Source: Acidobacteriaceae bacterium (GTDB lineage Bacteria > Acidobacteriota > Terriglobia > Terriglobales > Acidobacteriaceae). Taken from it: DNA of 64,000 nt. The translations under genes were made by a program, and so were the position numbers. The notes under the pieces are model-generated. The model ran no database searches. It had not been told where the DNA came from and saw only the letters and a list, made by a program, of their open reading frames with translations. The stretch is from the NCBI GenBank assembly GCA_003132405.1, contig PKXQ01000138.1, positions 88,379 to 152,378 on the forward strand, in the 5' to 3' direction. Below are positions 8,329-15,704 of this stretch, one piece after another (the stretch's first letter is position 1; the number at the start of each line of letters is the position of its first letter).

Positions 8329-9809
8329 TGCGATTCCGCCTGGGCATGCAAATCAACGCGGGGAGCCGCCGACCGCGGATCTGCCATGCGTTGATCTGCC
8401 AACCGCGGATCCGCCAGCCAAAGATCAGCCAGCGAGAGTTCCGAGGCGCTCCACCGTGCCCGCCCGTCGGGCGCCCACTCGCGCACGCGTCCACTAACCG
8501 CGGTCGCGACTGGCAGATGGAATAGCGGAATGACTGCGTGCCCTTCGAGCAAACTCTGTTCAGCCCGATACAACTCTTCCAGCGCGTCGCTGTCGGGCTT
8601 TGCGGAAAATGAGGGCTCGGGCAATCCCAATTGTCGCGCGGCCTCGCTAAGCGAGGTTGCCGGATCGGGGCTCGGCAGGACGACGCGCACCAGGCGAATA
8701 TCTTCCGCTCCCGACAACGAGACTTGCACTGTGATACCGACTTCACGGGCGTTGAGAACAATGCGCTCGGCGATCAATTGGGCTTGCGGGTCTCGCGGAT
8801 CATAATTTAAATCGTAAGTCAGATTGCGCGCGACCTGACGCGAGTCGGCAAGCAAAGCGCGCGCCTCTTGCGGATTTGCTTGCGCCGAAAAGACTGCGCT
8901 GTAGCCGGTCATCCAATTGGGAAGAATGCTGGCGGCGGGTTCCCCGGCGCCTTTCAACAGCACCGATTGAATCGGCTTGCGATCCACGGCAAGCGTGAGC
9001 GCTTCGCGAACGCGAGGGTCGTTCGCTCGCGAATTTGCGGGGAAATCGAGCGCGAGCAATTCCGTCGGCAACGACACTAATAAAGACGTGCTGTGCGGAG
9101 GCGAGAAATTCGCGGATTGGGGCGCCTCTTCGATCACGTCGGTCTTGCCCAGTTCAAGCGCGATTGCCTGATCGCGCAGCGCTTTGCCAAATTCAATCTC
9201 GACCGCATCGACAAACGGACGCCCTTCCCAGCTTTCTTCATTGGCGGCAAGCTTGAGAAGTTGTTGCGGCTGCCACTCCGCGACCAGGAAGGGACCGGTT
9301 CCTATGGGGAGGCCTTGGGCATTTCGCTTCAGCAAGAGATTGCGCGGCAGAGCGAGTGCGGCCGGCAGCGAAGACATCGGCGTGGCGGTCTCGATCGCGA
9401 TCGTATCGCCCGATGCACGCACGATCCATCCGGATTGGAGCGCGCTCAGAATCTGCGCGATTGCGAGGGGCGATGCAGGACTGCCATCATGGAATTTCAT
9501 TCCGCGGCGCAGCGTGAATTGCCAGTGGCTGGCGCTCACGTCGCTCTGCCACGCCACCGCCAGCGCGGGCTGAGGACGCCCCTGCGCGTCGATGCGCACC
9601 AGCGTATCGCCAATCAGAGATAGCGTGCGTGCCAGATCCCAGTATTCGACAGGCGTCGCGTTCGGAGGAAGCTCAAGCACGCTCGGCGAAGCTTGCAGCA
9701 TGACCCGCAAGGTTCCGCCATAGTGCGGACGCGTCTCCGCGGACGCCGCATTGTAAGTCACGCCGAGCAGGCTAATTACCGCAAGTAACAGATACCCGAT
9801 ACGCCTCAT
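8325..9809 (-). CDS. Peptide/nickel-type ABC solute-binding protein (SBP_bac_5), no permease nearby
   Basis: A 494-aa exported protein: signal peptide MRRIGYLLLAVISLLGVTYNAASA, then the family 5 fold with HYGGTLRVML, the LxLRRGMKFHDGSP motif and LALDFPANSRANDPRVREALTLAVD. Family members bind oligopeptides, nickel or sugars for import. No permease or ATPase gene is adjacent; instead it is translationally coupled to the sensor kinase, so a ligand-sensing role is plausible (inference). The C-terminus carries four LADxx pentapeptides made by a 15-bp tandem repeat. Its start lies within the last 38 bp of the upstream gene. Confidence 0.9.
   Translation of the reverse strand: MRRIGYLLLAVISLLGVTYNAASAETRPHYGGTLRVMLQASPSVLELPPNATPVEYWDLARTLSLIGDTLVRIDAQGRPQPALAVAWQSDVSASHWQFTLRRGMKFHDGSPASPLAIAQILSALQSGWIVRASGDTIAIETATPMSSLPAALALPRNLLLKRNAQGLPIGTGPFLVAEWQPQQLLKLAANEESWEGRPFVDAVEIEFGKALRDQAIALELGKTDVIEEAPQSANFSPPHSTSLLVSLPTELLALDFPANSRANDPRVREALTLAVDRKPIQSVLLKGAGEPAASILPNWMTGYSAVFSAQANPQEARALLADSRQVARNLTYDLNYDPRDPQAQLIAERIVLNAREVGITVQVSLSGAEDIRLVRVVLPSPDPATSLSEAARQLGLPEPSFSAKPDSDALEELYRAEQSLLEGHAVIPLFHLPVATAVSGRVREWAPDGRARWSASELSLADLWLADPRLADQRMADPRSAAPRVDLHAQAESQ
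8375..8434. repeat. 15-bp coding tandem repeat giving LADxx pentapeptides
   Basis: Four imperfect 15-bp units encode LADLW, LADPR, LADQR and MADPR near the C-terminus of the solute-binding protein. The period and residue pattern resemble pentapeptide repeats (A-D/N-L-x-x), but four units are too few for a full repeat coil. Confidence 0.75.
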
Positions 9810-11073
9810 ACCATCCCGTGTCTTTGCGTCTTACGATTGCCGCCGCGCCGTTGCCGCTGCTATCCGGCCAGAGCGCGACGATCCGCCCGTCGAACTGGGC
9901 GGCTGCGCTCACTGCTACTGGATCGCGATCGGGAAGTTCAAACGCGCGCAGGTTGTCGCGCGCGGCGACATGTAAAGTATCGCGCAATGTGTCGTGCGCT
10001 ATATCGTCGCTCTCCGAAACCAGCAACTGCGTTCCAGTTCCACAACTTGAGTGAACCGCGGCCAAATCGCTGCCCCACTTTGAGTTTGCGGCGCGGATTG
10101 CCTGGTCCGTTACTCCATCCACCAGATGGAACGATCCGTCGACCGCGGCGAAAATCCATAGAGTGTAGCTTGACCGCTGAAGCGCGGCGGCCGCGTAGAA
10201 CGAAGGAACGTTCGAGATTTTTCCAATGCCAGGTGAGAGCGCTCCAGTAAAGAAATTGCGCGTGGAGGCGTAGAAAGCGCGAACGGAATCGTCGGGTGTA
10301 AGAGGCCAGGGGTCGTCCGTGTCGCTGCAAGCGAGAGTAAGCGGCGCAACCGCGTTGGGAGTCGACCGGCAGAACACGCCCGGCAGATAAACGTCGAACA
10401 GGTGATCGCGGCGCAGCTGCAGGCGTCCGCGCAAATCGCGGGGGAAAGCTCGCCCGTGAATTATGGGCAACGAAGTTTCCCGTTCCCAACTCGCTGCGGA
10501 ATTCCAGGATGGGCCCGCTCCCTGATGACGATAGATTGAGACCGCGTCGTCGCCGAGCACGATTAGCCGCGATCCTCCCTGCATGTCAACCAGGGCGACG
10601 TCGAGCATCGACTCCTCTTGCGCGAACAGAAGCACCGTCTTCAGAACGATCGACATCACGGGAGCAAAAGCAGCGCCCGTAGGAGGGCGGGGGACCGAAA
10701 CCAGCGCGACCTTCCTCTCGTCAGATCCGATCGCAATCACAGCCGTCCAAACATAATCGCGCAGGCTCTCAGAGAGAACGACCTCGATCGTTCCCGTCGC
10801 TTGCTCGACTTTCGTGATATGCACGCCTTCAACATGCAGTTGCGCTTCGAGCGCGCTGCGCACCTCGCGCACCGATTTTTCATCGAGCGACGAACGGTTG
10901 GTGAACTCGAGGGCAAACGCTCCCGGCCCCGAGGCTGTGGCGATCTTCTGAGCCAACTGGCGGGCCGCGTCTGCGAGAGGTGAAGCAGATAAAGAAGATG
11001 GTAGAAAAATCGCAACCAGCATGAACGAACTCAGCCAACCAAGCCACCGACCGCTCGAGGTTCGCGCCCGCAT
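9772..11073 (-). CDS. Exported hypothetical protein heading the two-component operon
   Basis: About 433 aa. A signal peptide or anchor (WLGWLSSFMLVAIFLPSSLSA) precedes a domain with an alternating beta/alpha pattern (VREVRSALEAQLHVEGVHI) and then a beta-rich region that may be a propeller, because short DGS/DG-type turns recur (IFAAVDGSFHLVDG). I do not recognise the family. I prefer the internal ATG at 11073 to the track start at 11121, because a TATAAT -10 hexamer lies at 11089-11094, inside the longer version. The gene overlaps the solute-binding protein start by 38 bp, which suggests a shared operon and perhaps a shared envelope function. Confidence 0.75.
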   Translation of the reverse strand: MRARTSSGRWLGWLSSFMLVAIFLPSSLSASPLADAARQLAQKIATASGPGAFALEFTNRSSLDEKSVREVRSALEAQLHVEGVHITKVEQATGTIEVVLSESLRDYVWTAVIAIGSDERKVALVSVPRPPTGAAFAPVMSIVLKTVLLFAQEESMLDVALVDMQGGSRLIVLGDDAVSIYRHQGAGPSWNSAASWERETSLPIIHGRAFPRDLRGRLQLRRDHLFDVYLPGVFCRSTPNAVAPLTLACSDTDDPWPLTPDDSVRAFYASTRNFFTGALSPGIGKISNVPSFYAAAALQRSSYTLWIFAAVDGSFHLVDGVTDQAIRAANSKWGSDLAAVHSSCGTGTQLLVSESDDIAHDTLRDTLHVAARDNLRAFELPDRDPVAVSAAAQFDGRIVALWPDSSGNGAAAIVRRKDTGWYEAYRVSVTCGN

Positions 11074-11088
11074 GTGTGGAATACGCTG

Positions 11089-11094
11089 ATTATA
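11089..11094 (-). promoter_or_regulatory. Candidate -10 element of the 11 kb to 3.6 kb operon
   Basis: The minus strand reads TATAAT here, 15 bp ahead of the ATG at 11073. A good -35 hexamer at the usual spacing is not evident; the best match is weak. If real, it drives the whole minus-strand run down to pgsA. Confidence 0.4.
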
Positions 11095-11146
11095 GCGCGG
11101 GGCTGGCGACGGCTTGTTCATAAGAAAATCTCACAAGAAAAGTTTC

Positions 11147-11197
11147 GGTTCTCAGTTCTCAGAAAGCCGTTTCCCAAGAACCGAGAACTGAAAACTG
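11147..11197. repeat. Heptamer element, TTCTCAG/CTGAGAA class, inverted arms
   Basis: GGTTCTCAGTTCTCAG (period 7) is followed after 15 bp by GAACCGAGAACTGAAAACTG, the approximate reverse complement, so a hairpin can form. It fills the gap between the SPFH gene stop and the next minus-strand gene. Confidence 0.8.
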
Positions 11198-11203
11198 CTC
11201 CAG

Positions 11204-12532
11204 CTATTGTTGAGACTTGCCATCTTCCACGTCTTCCGCCTGACTCGCATGGTTCGGCGCTCCCATGCCGCGCAGCACGTCGTTGGTAAAGAAAAATTTG
11301 CCGTCCGCGGGAACCATCATGATCTGCAATTTGTCCGACAGCCGTTCGGCAACGATTTTGTTGATCAGCAGCGGATTTTGCTTGAGGATCGCCGCCTCAC
11401 TCCCCATACGCTCGGCGTCCGCCGCGGCGGTCAGGCGGATGCGTTCCGCCTCAGCTTGGGCCAGCAATTTGCGGCGTTCGCCTTCGGCTTTGCTGTCGAT
11501 AAGCTTCGCCTCACCCGCGGCTTCGGCATTCTTTACCGTCGCTTCCTTGCGCGCTTCGGCTTCGAGCTTCGATCGCTCAATCTGTTTTTGTTTCAACGGG
11601 AGCGTGTACTGCATCGCATCAGCTTCGCCCTTGGCCTGTAGCACGCGCACGGCGGCTTGTCCTTCAGCCTGCTTGACTTCCTGGACCTTGTTTGCGTCAG
11701 CATCGGCCTCAGCGATTTTCACCTGCTTCTGATGGATTTCGGTTTCGACGCCCATGCGGTCATTCTCTTGCTCCTTCAGCAGCAGCGATTCCAGTCCCTT
11801 GGCGTATTCTTCCGGCAGTTCGATGTCGCGAAGCATAACTTCTTTCACCACAATGCCGTCTGCAGCCAATCGTTTGCGGATGATCTCGGCCGAGCGCTGG
11901 CGAACTTCTTCGCGCTTGGCGGAGAAAACTTCGCGTACCGTATAGCCCGGCACCAGTTCGCGCCAGGCAGTGGCCACCACCGGCGGCACAATTTCCTTCT
12001 CTACAGGCTGCGGGAGATTAGCTTCGATGTAGTCGAGTCGCTTGGGGTCGATCTGGTAGCGGACGGTAATGGCGAGGCCGAGCGTGAGCCCTTCTTTCGC
12101 CTGCACGTGCAGCACTTCGCCTTTCGCTACGCCTTTTGCCAGGCCGTCTTCACTTATGCCGGTGGTAAACAACTGGTCGCGCGTGTTGAATAGCTCGACG
12201 CGCTCGACTAGCGGCGTGACGAAATGCACGCCCGGATAGAGCGTTCCGGCCTGCGTGCCCTTAGTCTGGCTCACGCGCACGCCGGCCATTCCGCTAGGGA
12301 CGATAACAATGCCCGCGGATACCAGCAGCGGCGCCCATGCCAGCATGACCAGCGCGACCGATGTGCGCCAACGCATGGCCGGCGCGGGACCGGGCGTGCC
12401 GGCGGCAGGATCGGCGTACAGGCGCCGGCGTTGATAAGCAATCAGCAGGTAAGCGTCATAGGTGAGAATCCCAGCGGCGATCACGAACATCGCGATTCCC
12501 GCGCTCAGCAGCAAATATTTCAGCAGCAGCAT
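11204..12532 (-). CDS. SPFH/band-7 (prohibitin/stomatin-like) membrane protein
   Basis: A 442-aa protein with two N-terminal membrane helices (MLLLKYLLLSAGIAMFVIAAG and VALVMLAWAPLLVSAGIVIV), an SPFH domain (GMAGVRVSQTKGTQAG to ELPEEYAKGLE), and a long Ala/Glu/Lys-rich coiled coil (residues about 260-400) typical of flotillin and prohibitin oligomers. Such proteins form rings or microdomains that organise membrane proteases and lipids. The start is the ATG at 12532, preceded by GAAAGGAGTACC; the longer track start is excluded because the 54-aa gene upstream uses that DNA in another frame. NfeD, the usual partner, is absent; a microprotein takes that position. Confidence 0.9.
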   Translation of the reverse strand: MLLLKYLLLSAGIAMFVIAAGILTYDAYLLIAYQRRRLYADPAAGTPGPAPAMRWRTSVALVMLAWAPLLVSAGIVIVPSGMAGVRVSQTKGTQAGTLYPGVHFVTPLVERVELFNTRDQLFTTGISEDGLAKGVAKGEVLHVQAKEGLTLGLAITVRYQIDPKRLDYIEANLPQPVEKEIVPPVVATAWRELVPGYTVREVFSAKREEVRQRSAEIIRKRLAADGIVVKEVMLRDIELPEEYAKGLESLLLKEQENDRMGVETEIHQKQVKIAEADADANKVQEVKQAEGQAAVRVLQAKGEADAMQYTLPLKQKQIERSKLEAEARKEATVKNAEAAGEAKLIDSKAEGERRKLLAQAEAERIRLTAAADAERMGSEAAILKQNPLLINKIVAERLSDKLQIMMVPADGKFFFTNDVLRGMGAPNHASQAEDVEDGKSQQ

Positions 12533-12545
12533 GGTGGTACTCCTT

Positions 12546-12710
12546 TCAATTTCGTGGTGCGTGGTGAGGATTGGGTTTAGGAATTTCGGGGCGGCGCGCA
12601 AACGCCGTGCGAACGATTTGTCCAAAGATGAGTTCTTCGATTAGCAGAGAGGCGGCTAGCGAGAACGTCAGACCGCCGATGATTACCAGGCCTTGCAGCA
12701 TTGCTTCCAT
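12546..12710 (-). CDS. 54-aa membrane microprotein, partner of the SPFH gene
   Basis: Not in the ORF track. The minus strand from 12710 reads a 54-codon ORF starting MEAMLQGLVIIGGLTFSLAA, with GGAGGCAATC placed correctly ahead of the ATG. Residues about 5-30 form one hydrophobic helix, followed by a basic stretch (RTAFARR) and a Pro/His-rich tail (PEIPKPNPHH). The stop at 12546 lies 13 bp before the SPFH start, and the SPFH Shine-Dalgarno follows directly, so the two are surely co-translated. I know of no named family. By position it may be a small subunit or regulator of the SPFH ring. Confidence 0.75.
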   Translation of the reverse strand: MEAMLQGLVIIGGLTFSLAASLLIEELIFGQIVRTAFARRPEIPKPNPHHAPRN

Positions 12711-12841
12711 GATTGCCTCCGTCGCGCTGGCACGAAGAAAAGCACGCGGGAAGCCGAATCCAGGCGATTGAAAGGAATGAAGTTAGCGGAGGAGATCAGT
12801 GAAATTGCGTGTCTGGGGCCACGCGGCGTGTTCGGGGGAAC

Positions 12842-12898
12842 ACGGCCAACGACGAGCGACCAACCAACGACTAGCCCACTATCGACCAACTACCAACG
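12842..12898. repeat. Short tandem element, TTGGTCG class (minus-strand reading)
   Basis: Degenerate copies of CGACCAAC/CCAACGAC with a period of about 7-10 bp. The minus strand reads GTTGGTAGTTGGTCG and CGTTGGTTGGTCG. It sits between the PEP-CTERM terminator and the promoter region of the SPFH operon. Confidence 0.6.
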
Positions 12899-12933
12899 AA
12901 AAAAGCCGCCATCAGATTTTCGCTGATGGCGGC
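12899..12933 (-). terminator. Rho-independent terminator of the PEP-CTERM gene
   Basis: On the minus strand an 11-bp perfect stem (GCCGCCATCAG with CTGATGGCGGC, 7-nt loop) is followed by TTTTTT. It lies 58 bp past the stop codon of the PEP-CTERM protein. Confidence 0.9.
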
Positions 12934-12990
12934 AATCAAATGAAACGAGGAAATCTTCACGTCGCGGAAACGTGAAAATCAAAATCAAAC

Positions 12991-13617
12991 TCAGACGCGC
13001 AACTTGCGTTGTGCAACGCCTGCGATTCCCATCAGGCCAGTCGCCAGCAGCATCAAGCTGCCGGGCTCCGGCGTCGACATCGCGGAGGAGCGGTAGCCGA
13101 TAAATTCCTGCGGCCCATGTCCCGGGCTGGCACCAACGGGAGTGTAGAGCACCAACCCTTTGAACTCACTAGCCGGCGCGTGGCGGGCCAGCAGCAACGC
13201 CTCGGTATCCAGAGACAGCGCCGCGCTGTTGGTTGTAACACCCTTAGTGAAGAGGTTCCACACCGCCCAATTACCCGCCGTCGCGCTGATCGTTCCATTC
13301 ATTACGCCCGTGAAGATAATGCCCGCCGCCTTATAGTCGAGGAAGTTTTTGCCAAACATTCCCTTTCCCGCAAGCAGGCCGTTGACCGTCGCATTCCAGT
13401 TCTCGCCGGTTGAGATGTGGTTGTTGAACGCGTCACACATCATCGCCGTGGCTTTTCCACCATTAACCGAGAAATAGTAGGGGTAAGTGTAGTAACCGCC
13501 GGAAACGTTCGTGCCGGGGTGAAGGAATGTCATATTGACAGGGGCGGAATCGGCTGAAGCCAACGTCGAGAGGAATAGGGCTATGACTAGAGACAACAAC
13601 ATACGGCTTCGTAACAC
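12991..13617 (-). CDS. PEP-CTERM sorting-signal protein
   Basis: A 208-aa exported protein: N-terminal signal peptide (MLLSLVIALFLSTLASADS), a beta-rich Gly/Ser/Asn-containing body, and a C-terminal PEP-CTERM tail with TPEPGSLMLLATGLMGIAG followed by RKLRV. This tail is cut and sorted by exosortase and usually goes with exopolysaccharide or biofilm matrix export; no exosortase is in the window. I chose the GTG start at 13617 because GGAGG lies 7 bp ahead of it; the track start is 31 codons too long. It is transcribed alone, with a strong terminator at 12899-12933. Confidence 0.9.
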   Translation of the reverse strand: MLRSRMLLSLVIALFLSTLASADSAPVNMTFLHPGTNVSGGYYTYPYYFSVNGGKATAMMCDAFNNHISTGENWNATVNGLLAGKGMFGKNFLDYKAAGIIFTGVMNGTISATAGNWAVWNLFTKGVTTNSAALSLDTEALLLARHAPASEFKGLVLYTPVGASPGHGPQEFIGYRSSAMSTPEPGSLMLLATGLMGIAGVAQRKLRV

Positions 13618-13809
13618 AGTGAAACCTCCAAAACCAATTCTCGTTCTCGATGCACTTTCTAGTGGGCGGATGAGGCTTATAAGTGCAACCGCGATACCAA
13701 CCGCGAACAACTAGAAGTCTCAGCCGATGCAAGCACTTGCCAGTTGCGGAAATGGGAAGGTGAAAAACTTTGCAGACATTCAATTAACCAACGGAAACTG
13801 ATTAGAGTT

Positions 13810-13852
13810 AGTAACAGCAGTTAGTAACAATGAGTAACTAGAACAAAGTAAC
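13810..13852. repeat. Four direct AGTAAC repeats
   Basis: AGTAAC occurs at 13810, 13823, 13833 and 13847, spaced 13, 10 and 14 bp, between the YceI stop and the PEP-CTERM promoter region. The array overlaps the last codons of the YceI gene. It could be an operator array or another short tandem element. Confidence 0.6.
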
Positions 13853-14476
13853 AAATGATGTCGAGTCAGTCTCAGACTGGGGAACCAGGCTGCCTGCGGC
13901 GTGAAACTCCACTCGCACAGTATCGCCAACTTTGAGCAGGAGAAAGCTGGGGTTTTTCATTCCCCACTGCGCATACGGAACTTGAAATGAGGCTTTCGCA
14001 CTCCAGACTTTTTCGCTCAGCGTCATTTCAACGAGGAAAGTAACCTCATGCTCAGCGCCGTGGATCGCGAATATGCCATGCACTTGAAGCTTCGAGGTTC
14101 CCGAAGGCGTCAGTGTTCCATCGGCGTGATCCGGGCGAAAGACAATCTCCGGATAGCGCCAGCTCTCGATCACATCCTTGTGCATTTTGTTGTCGCGCGA
14201 GCCGTTGCCGGTTTTGCCGCTGGTTGCGTCAAATACGATTTCTCCGCTGGCCCGTCCGCTCGTGGGATCAAATTGAATAGAGCCGCGCTTCATCAAGAAC
14301 GAGCCCTTCACCGTGTGCAGGTTGCCTTCGAGCGTAATATCCGCGCCGCTTTGCCCAGCGTCGAACTGCAGCACGAACTCTGGGCTAGCTTGCGCTGGAG
14401 ATCGCGTCGCCAGCGCAACTGCCAGGAGCAGCAGTGAAAAATATCGCAGAACGAAAGAGCGAAACGCGCGAGTCAT
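13838..14476 (-). CDS. YceI-family lipocalin-like protein
   Basis: A 212-aa exported protein: N-terminal hydrophobic leader (SFVLRYFSLLLLAVALATRSPAQA), then a YceI beta-barrel with GNLHTVKGSFLMKRGSIQFD, NKMHKDVIESWRYPEIVF and VHGIFAIHGAEHEV. Members bind long polyisoprenoid or fatty chains in a hydrophobic barrel in the periplasm. The start at 14476 avoids overlap with the upstream oxidoreductase, although no strong Shine-Dalgarno sequence is visible. It is the third gene after a type III polyketide synthase and an FAD oxidoreductase, which suggests it carries their lipid product (inference). Confidence 0.88.
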   Translation of the reverse strand: MTRAFRSFVLRYFSLLLLAVALATRSPAQASPEFVLQFDAGQSGADITLEGNLHTVKGSFLMKRGSIQFDPTSGRASGEIVFDATSGKTGNGSRDNKMHKDVIESWRYPEIVFRPDHADGTLTPSGTSKLQVHGIFAIHGAEHEVTFLVEMTLSEKVWSAKASFQVPYAQWGMKNPSFLLLKVGDTVRVEFHAAGSLVPQSETDSTSFVTLF

Positions 14477-14514
14477 AAATTGGGAGAGAGCAATCGGGGA
14501 TGCAACGCCATCCG

Positions 14515-15654
14515 TCAGGCCTTGAGCAGCTCCCATCCCATCGCAATTCCGTTCGAGAGGTGGTCGCGCGCCGAGCCTTCTCCGACATGCATGGCCAGCA
14601 GTGCTGCGAACGATTCGGGGTGCGATTGGAATAGCTCCATGACGCGCTGCCGCGCACGCCTATGTCTGGCCATGAAAAGCATCAAGCGGGTCATTAACGT
14701 GGGGCGGCGCAGCAGTGCTCGATGAGTTTGTTGGTAGCGTGCAAGCTCTCCGCCAGCCAGGCATTTGGCGAGCAATGCGGCTTGCTGAAAGGCGAGGCAA
14801 AGGCCTTCTCCGGTAATGGCATCGACCCCGCCCGAGGCGTCTCCGACCAACACTGTGCGGTCTCGATACACTCGCCTCAATTGGCGTGTAACGGTAATCG
14901 CACCACGTTCGCTGGACGCATATTTAGCGTTTTTGAGGCGAGACCACAGTTCCGGGAACTCCTCGAGCGCCTCTTCTTCGCGCAGCCGCAATTTCGGATC
15001 GAATGAGATCAGCGATACGCACACCTCTTCGCGGCCGACGGGCGTGACATATACCTGGCACTCGCGCCCCCAGTGCAGTTCCATGAACTCGCTCCAGGGA
15101 GCGATGCGATAATGGCGCCGGAACGCGAAGCGTACATTCTTGCCCGAGCGAGCATCGCCCCGCCGCTCATCCAACTTTGCCCAACTACGGACGCGTGAAC
15201 TCGTTCCGTCTGCGCCCACCACCCAGCGCGCGCGCACCAATTCACCGGCTACCAGCGCGCCTTCCGGATGAAGCCCCGTAACCGCCGCCTGCCACAACAT
15301 GCGAACCCCGCAAGCCGCAGCTCTATCCACCATGACACGATGCAAATGCGTTCGCCGGATTCCATAGGCTGTTCCACGCGGAAATTCGGCCTCAGCTTTT
15401 GTGCTGCCATCGACGAAACGAACGCCGCGAAAGGGATACGCATCGCCCTCTGGAATCTCGATGCCAAGTTTGCGCAGCGCTTCGACGCCATTCGGCAAAA
15501 GGCCCTCGCCACAAGGCTTGTCGATCGGCGCTAGTGCGCCGTCGGCCACAATCACGCTCAGCCCTTGCCCGCGCGCCGCGATCGCGGTTGCGAGGCCAGC
15601 GGGTCCACCGCCGGCTATAAAAACATCCCACGACTTGGCGAGAGGGAACGCCAC
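14515..15654 (-). CDS. FAD-dependent oxidoreductase, geranylgeranyl-reductase/hydroxylase type
   Basis: A 379-aa flavoprotein with the Rossmann motif FIAGGGPAGLATAIAARG, the PCGEGL motif typical of the geranylgeranyl reductase family, VVGADGTSSRVR, and the second FAD motif VLVGDASGGVDAITGEGLCL. Members reduce prenyl chains or hydroxylate aromatic rings. It follows the type III polyketide synthase by 50 bp. In Streptomyces griseus the srsABC genes pair a type III synthase with a methyltransferase and a flavin hydroxylase to make alkylquinones, so a similar ring-oxidising role is possible. The substrate is unknown. Confidence 0.88.
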   Translation of the reverse strand: MAFPLAKSWDVFIAGGGPAGLATAIAARGQGLSVIVADGALAPIDKPCGEGLLPNGVEALRKLGIEIPEGDAYPFRGVRFVDGSTKAEAEFPRGTAYGIRRTHLHRVMVDRAAACGVRMLWQAAVTGLHPEGALVAGELVRARWVVGADGTSSRVRSWAKLDERRGDARSGKNVRFAFRRHYRIAPWSEFMELHWGRECQVYVTPVGREEVCVSLISFDPKLRLREEEALEEFPELWSRLKNAKYASSERGAITVTRQLRRVYRDRTVLVGDASGGVDAITGEGLCLAFQQAALLAKCLAGGELARYQQTHRALLRRPTLMTRLMLFMARHRRARQRVMELFQSHPESFAALLAMHVGEGSARDHLSNGIAMGWELLKA

Positions 15655-15704
15655 AAATCAATCCACGTTAGCATTTGAGATGCCCGATTTGTGGCCAGTG
15701 CCGC

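Noticed and set aside
8315-8525. Plus-strand ORFs near 8.3-8.5 kb
   Set aside because: They are antisense readings of the 15-bp repeat in the solute-binding gene.
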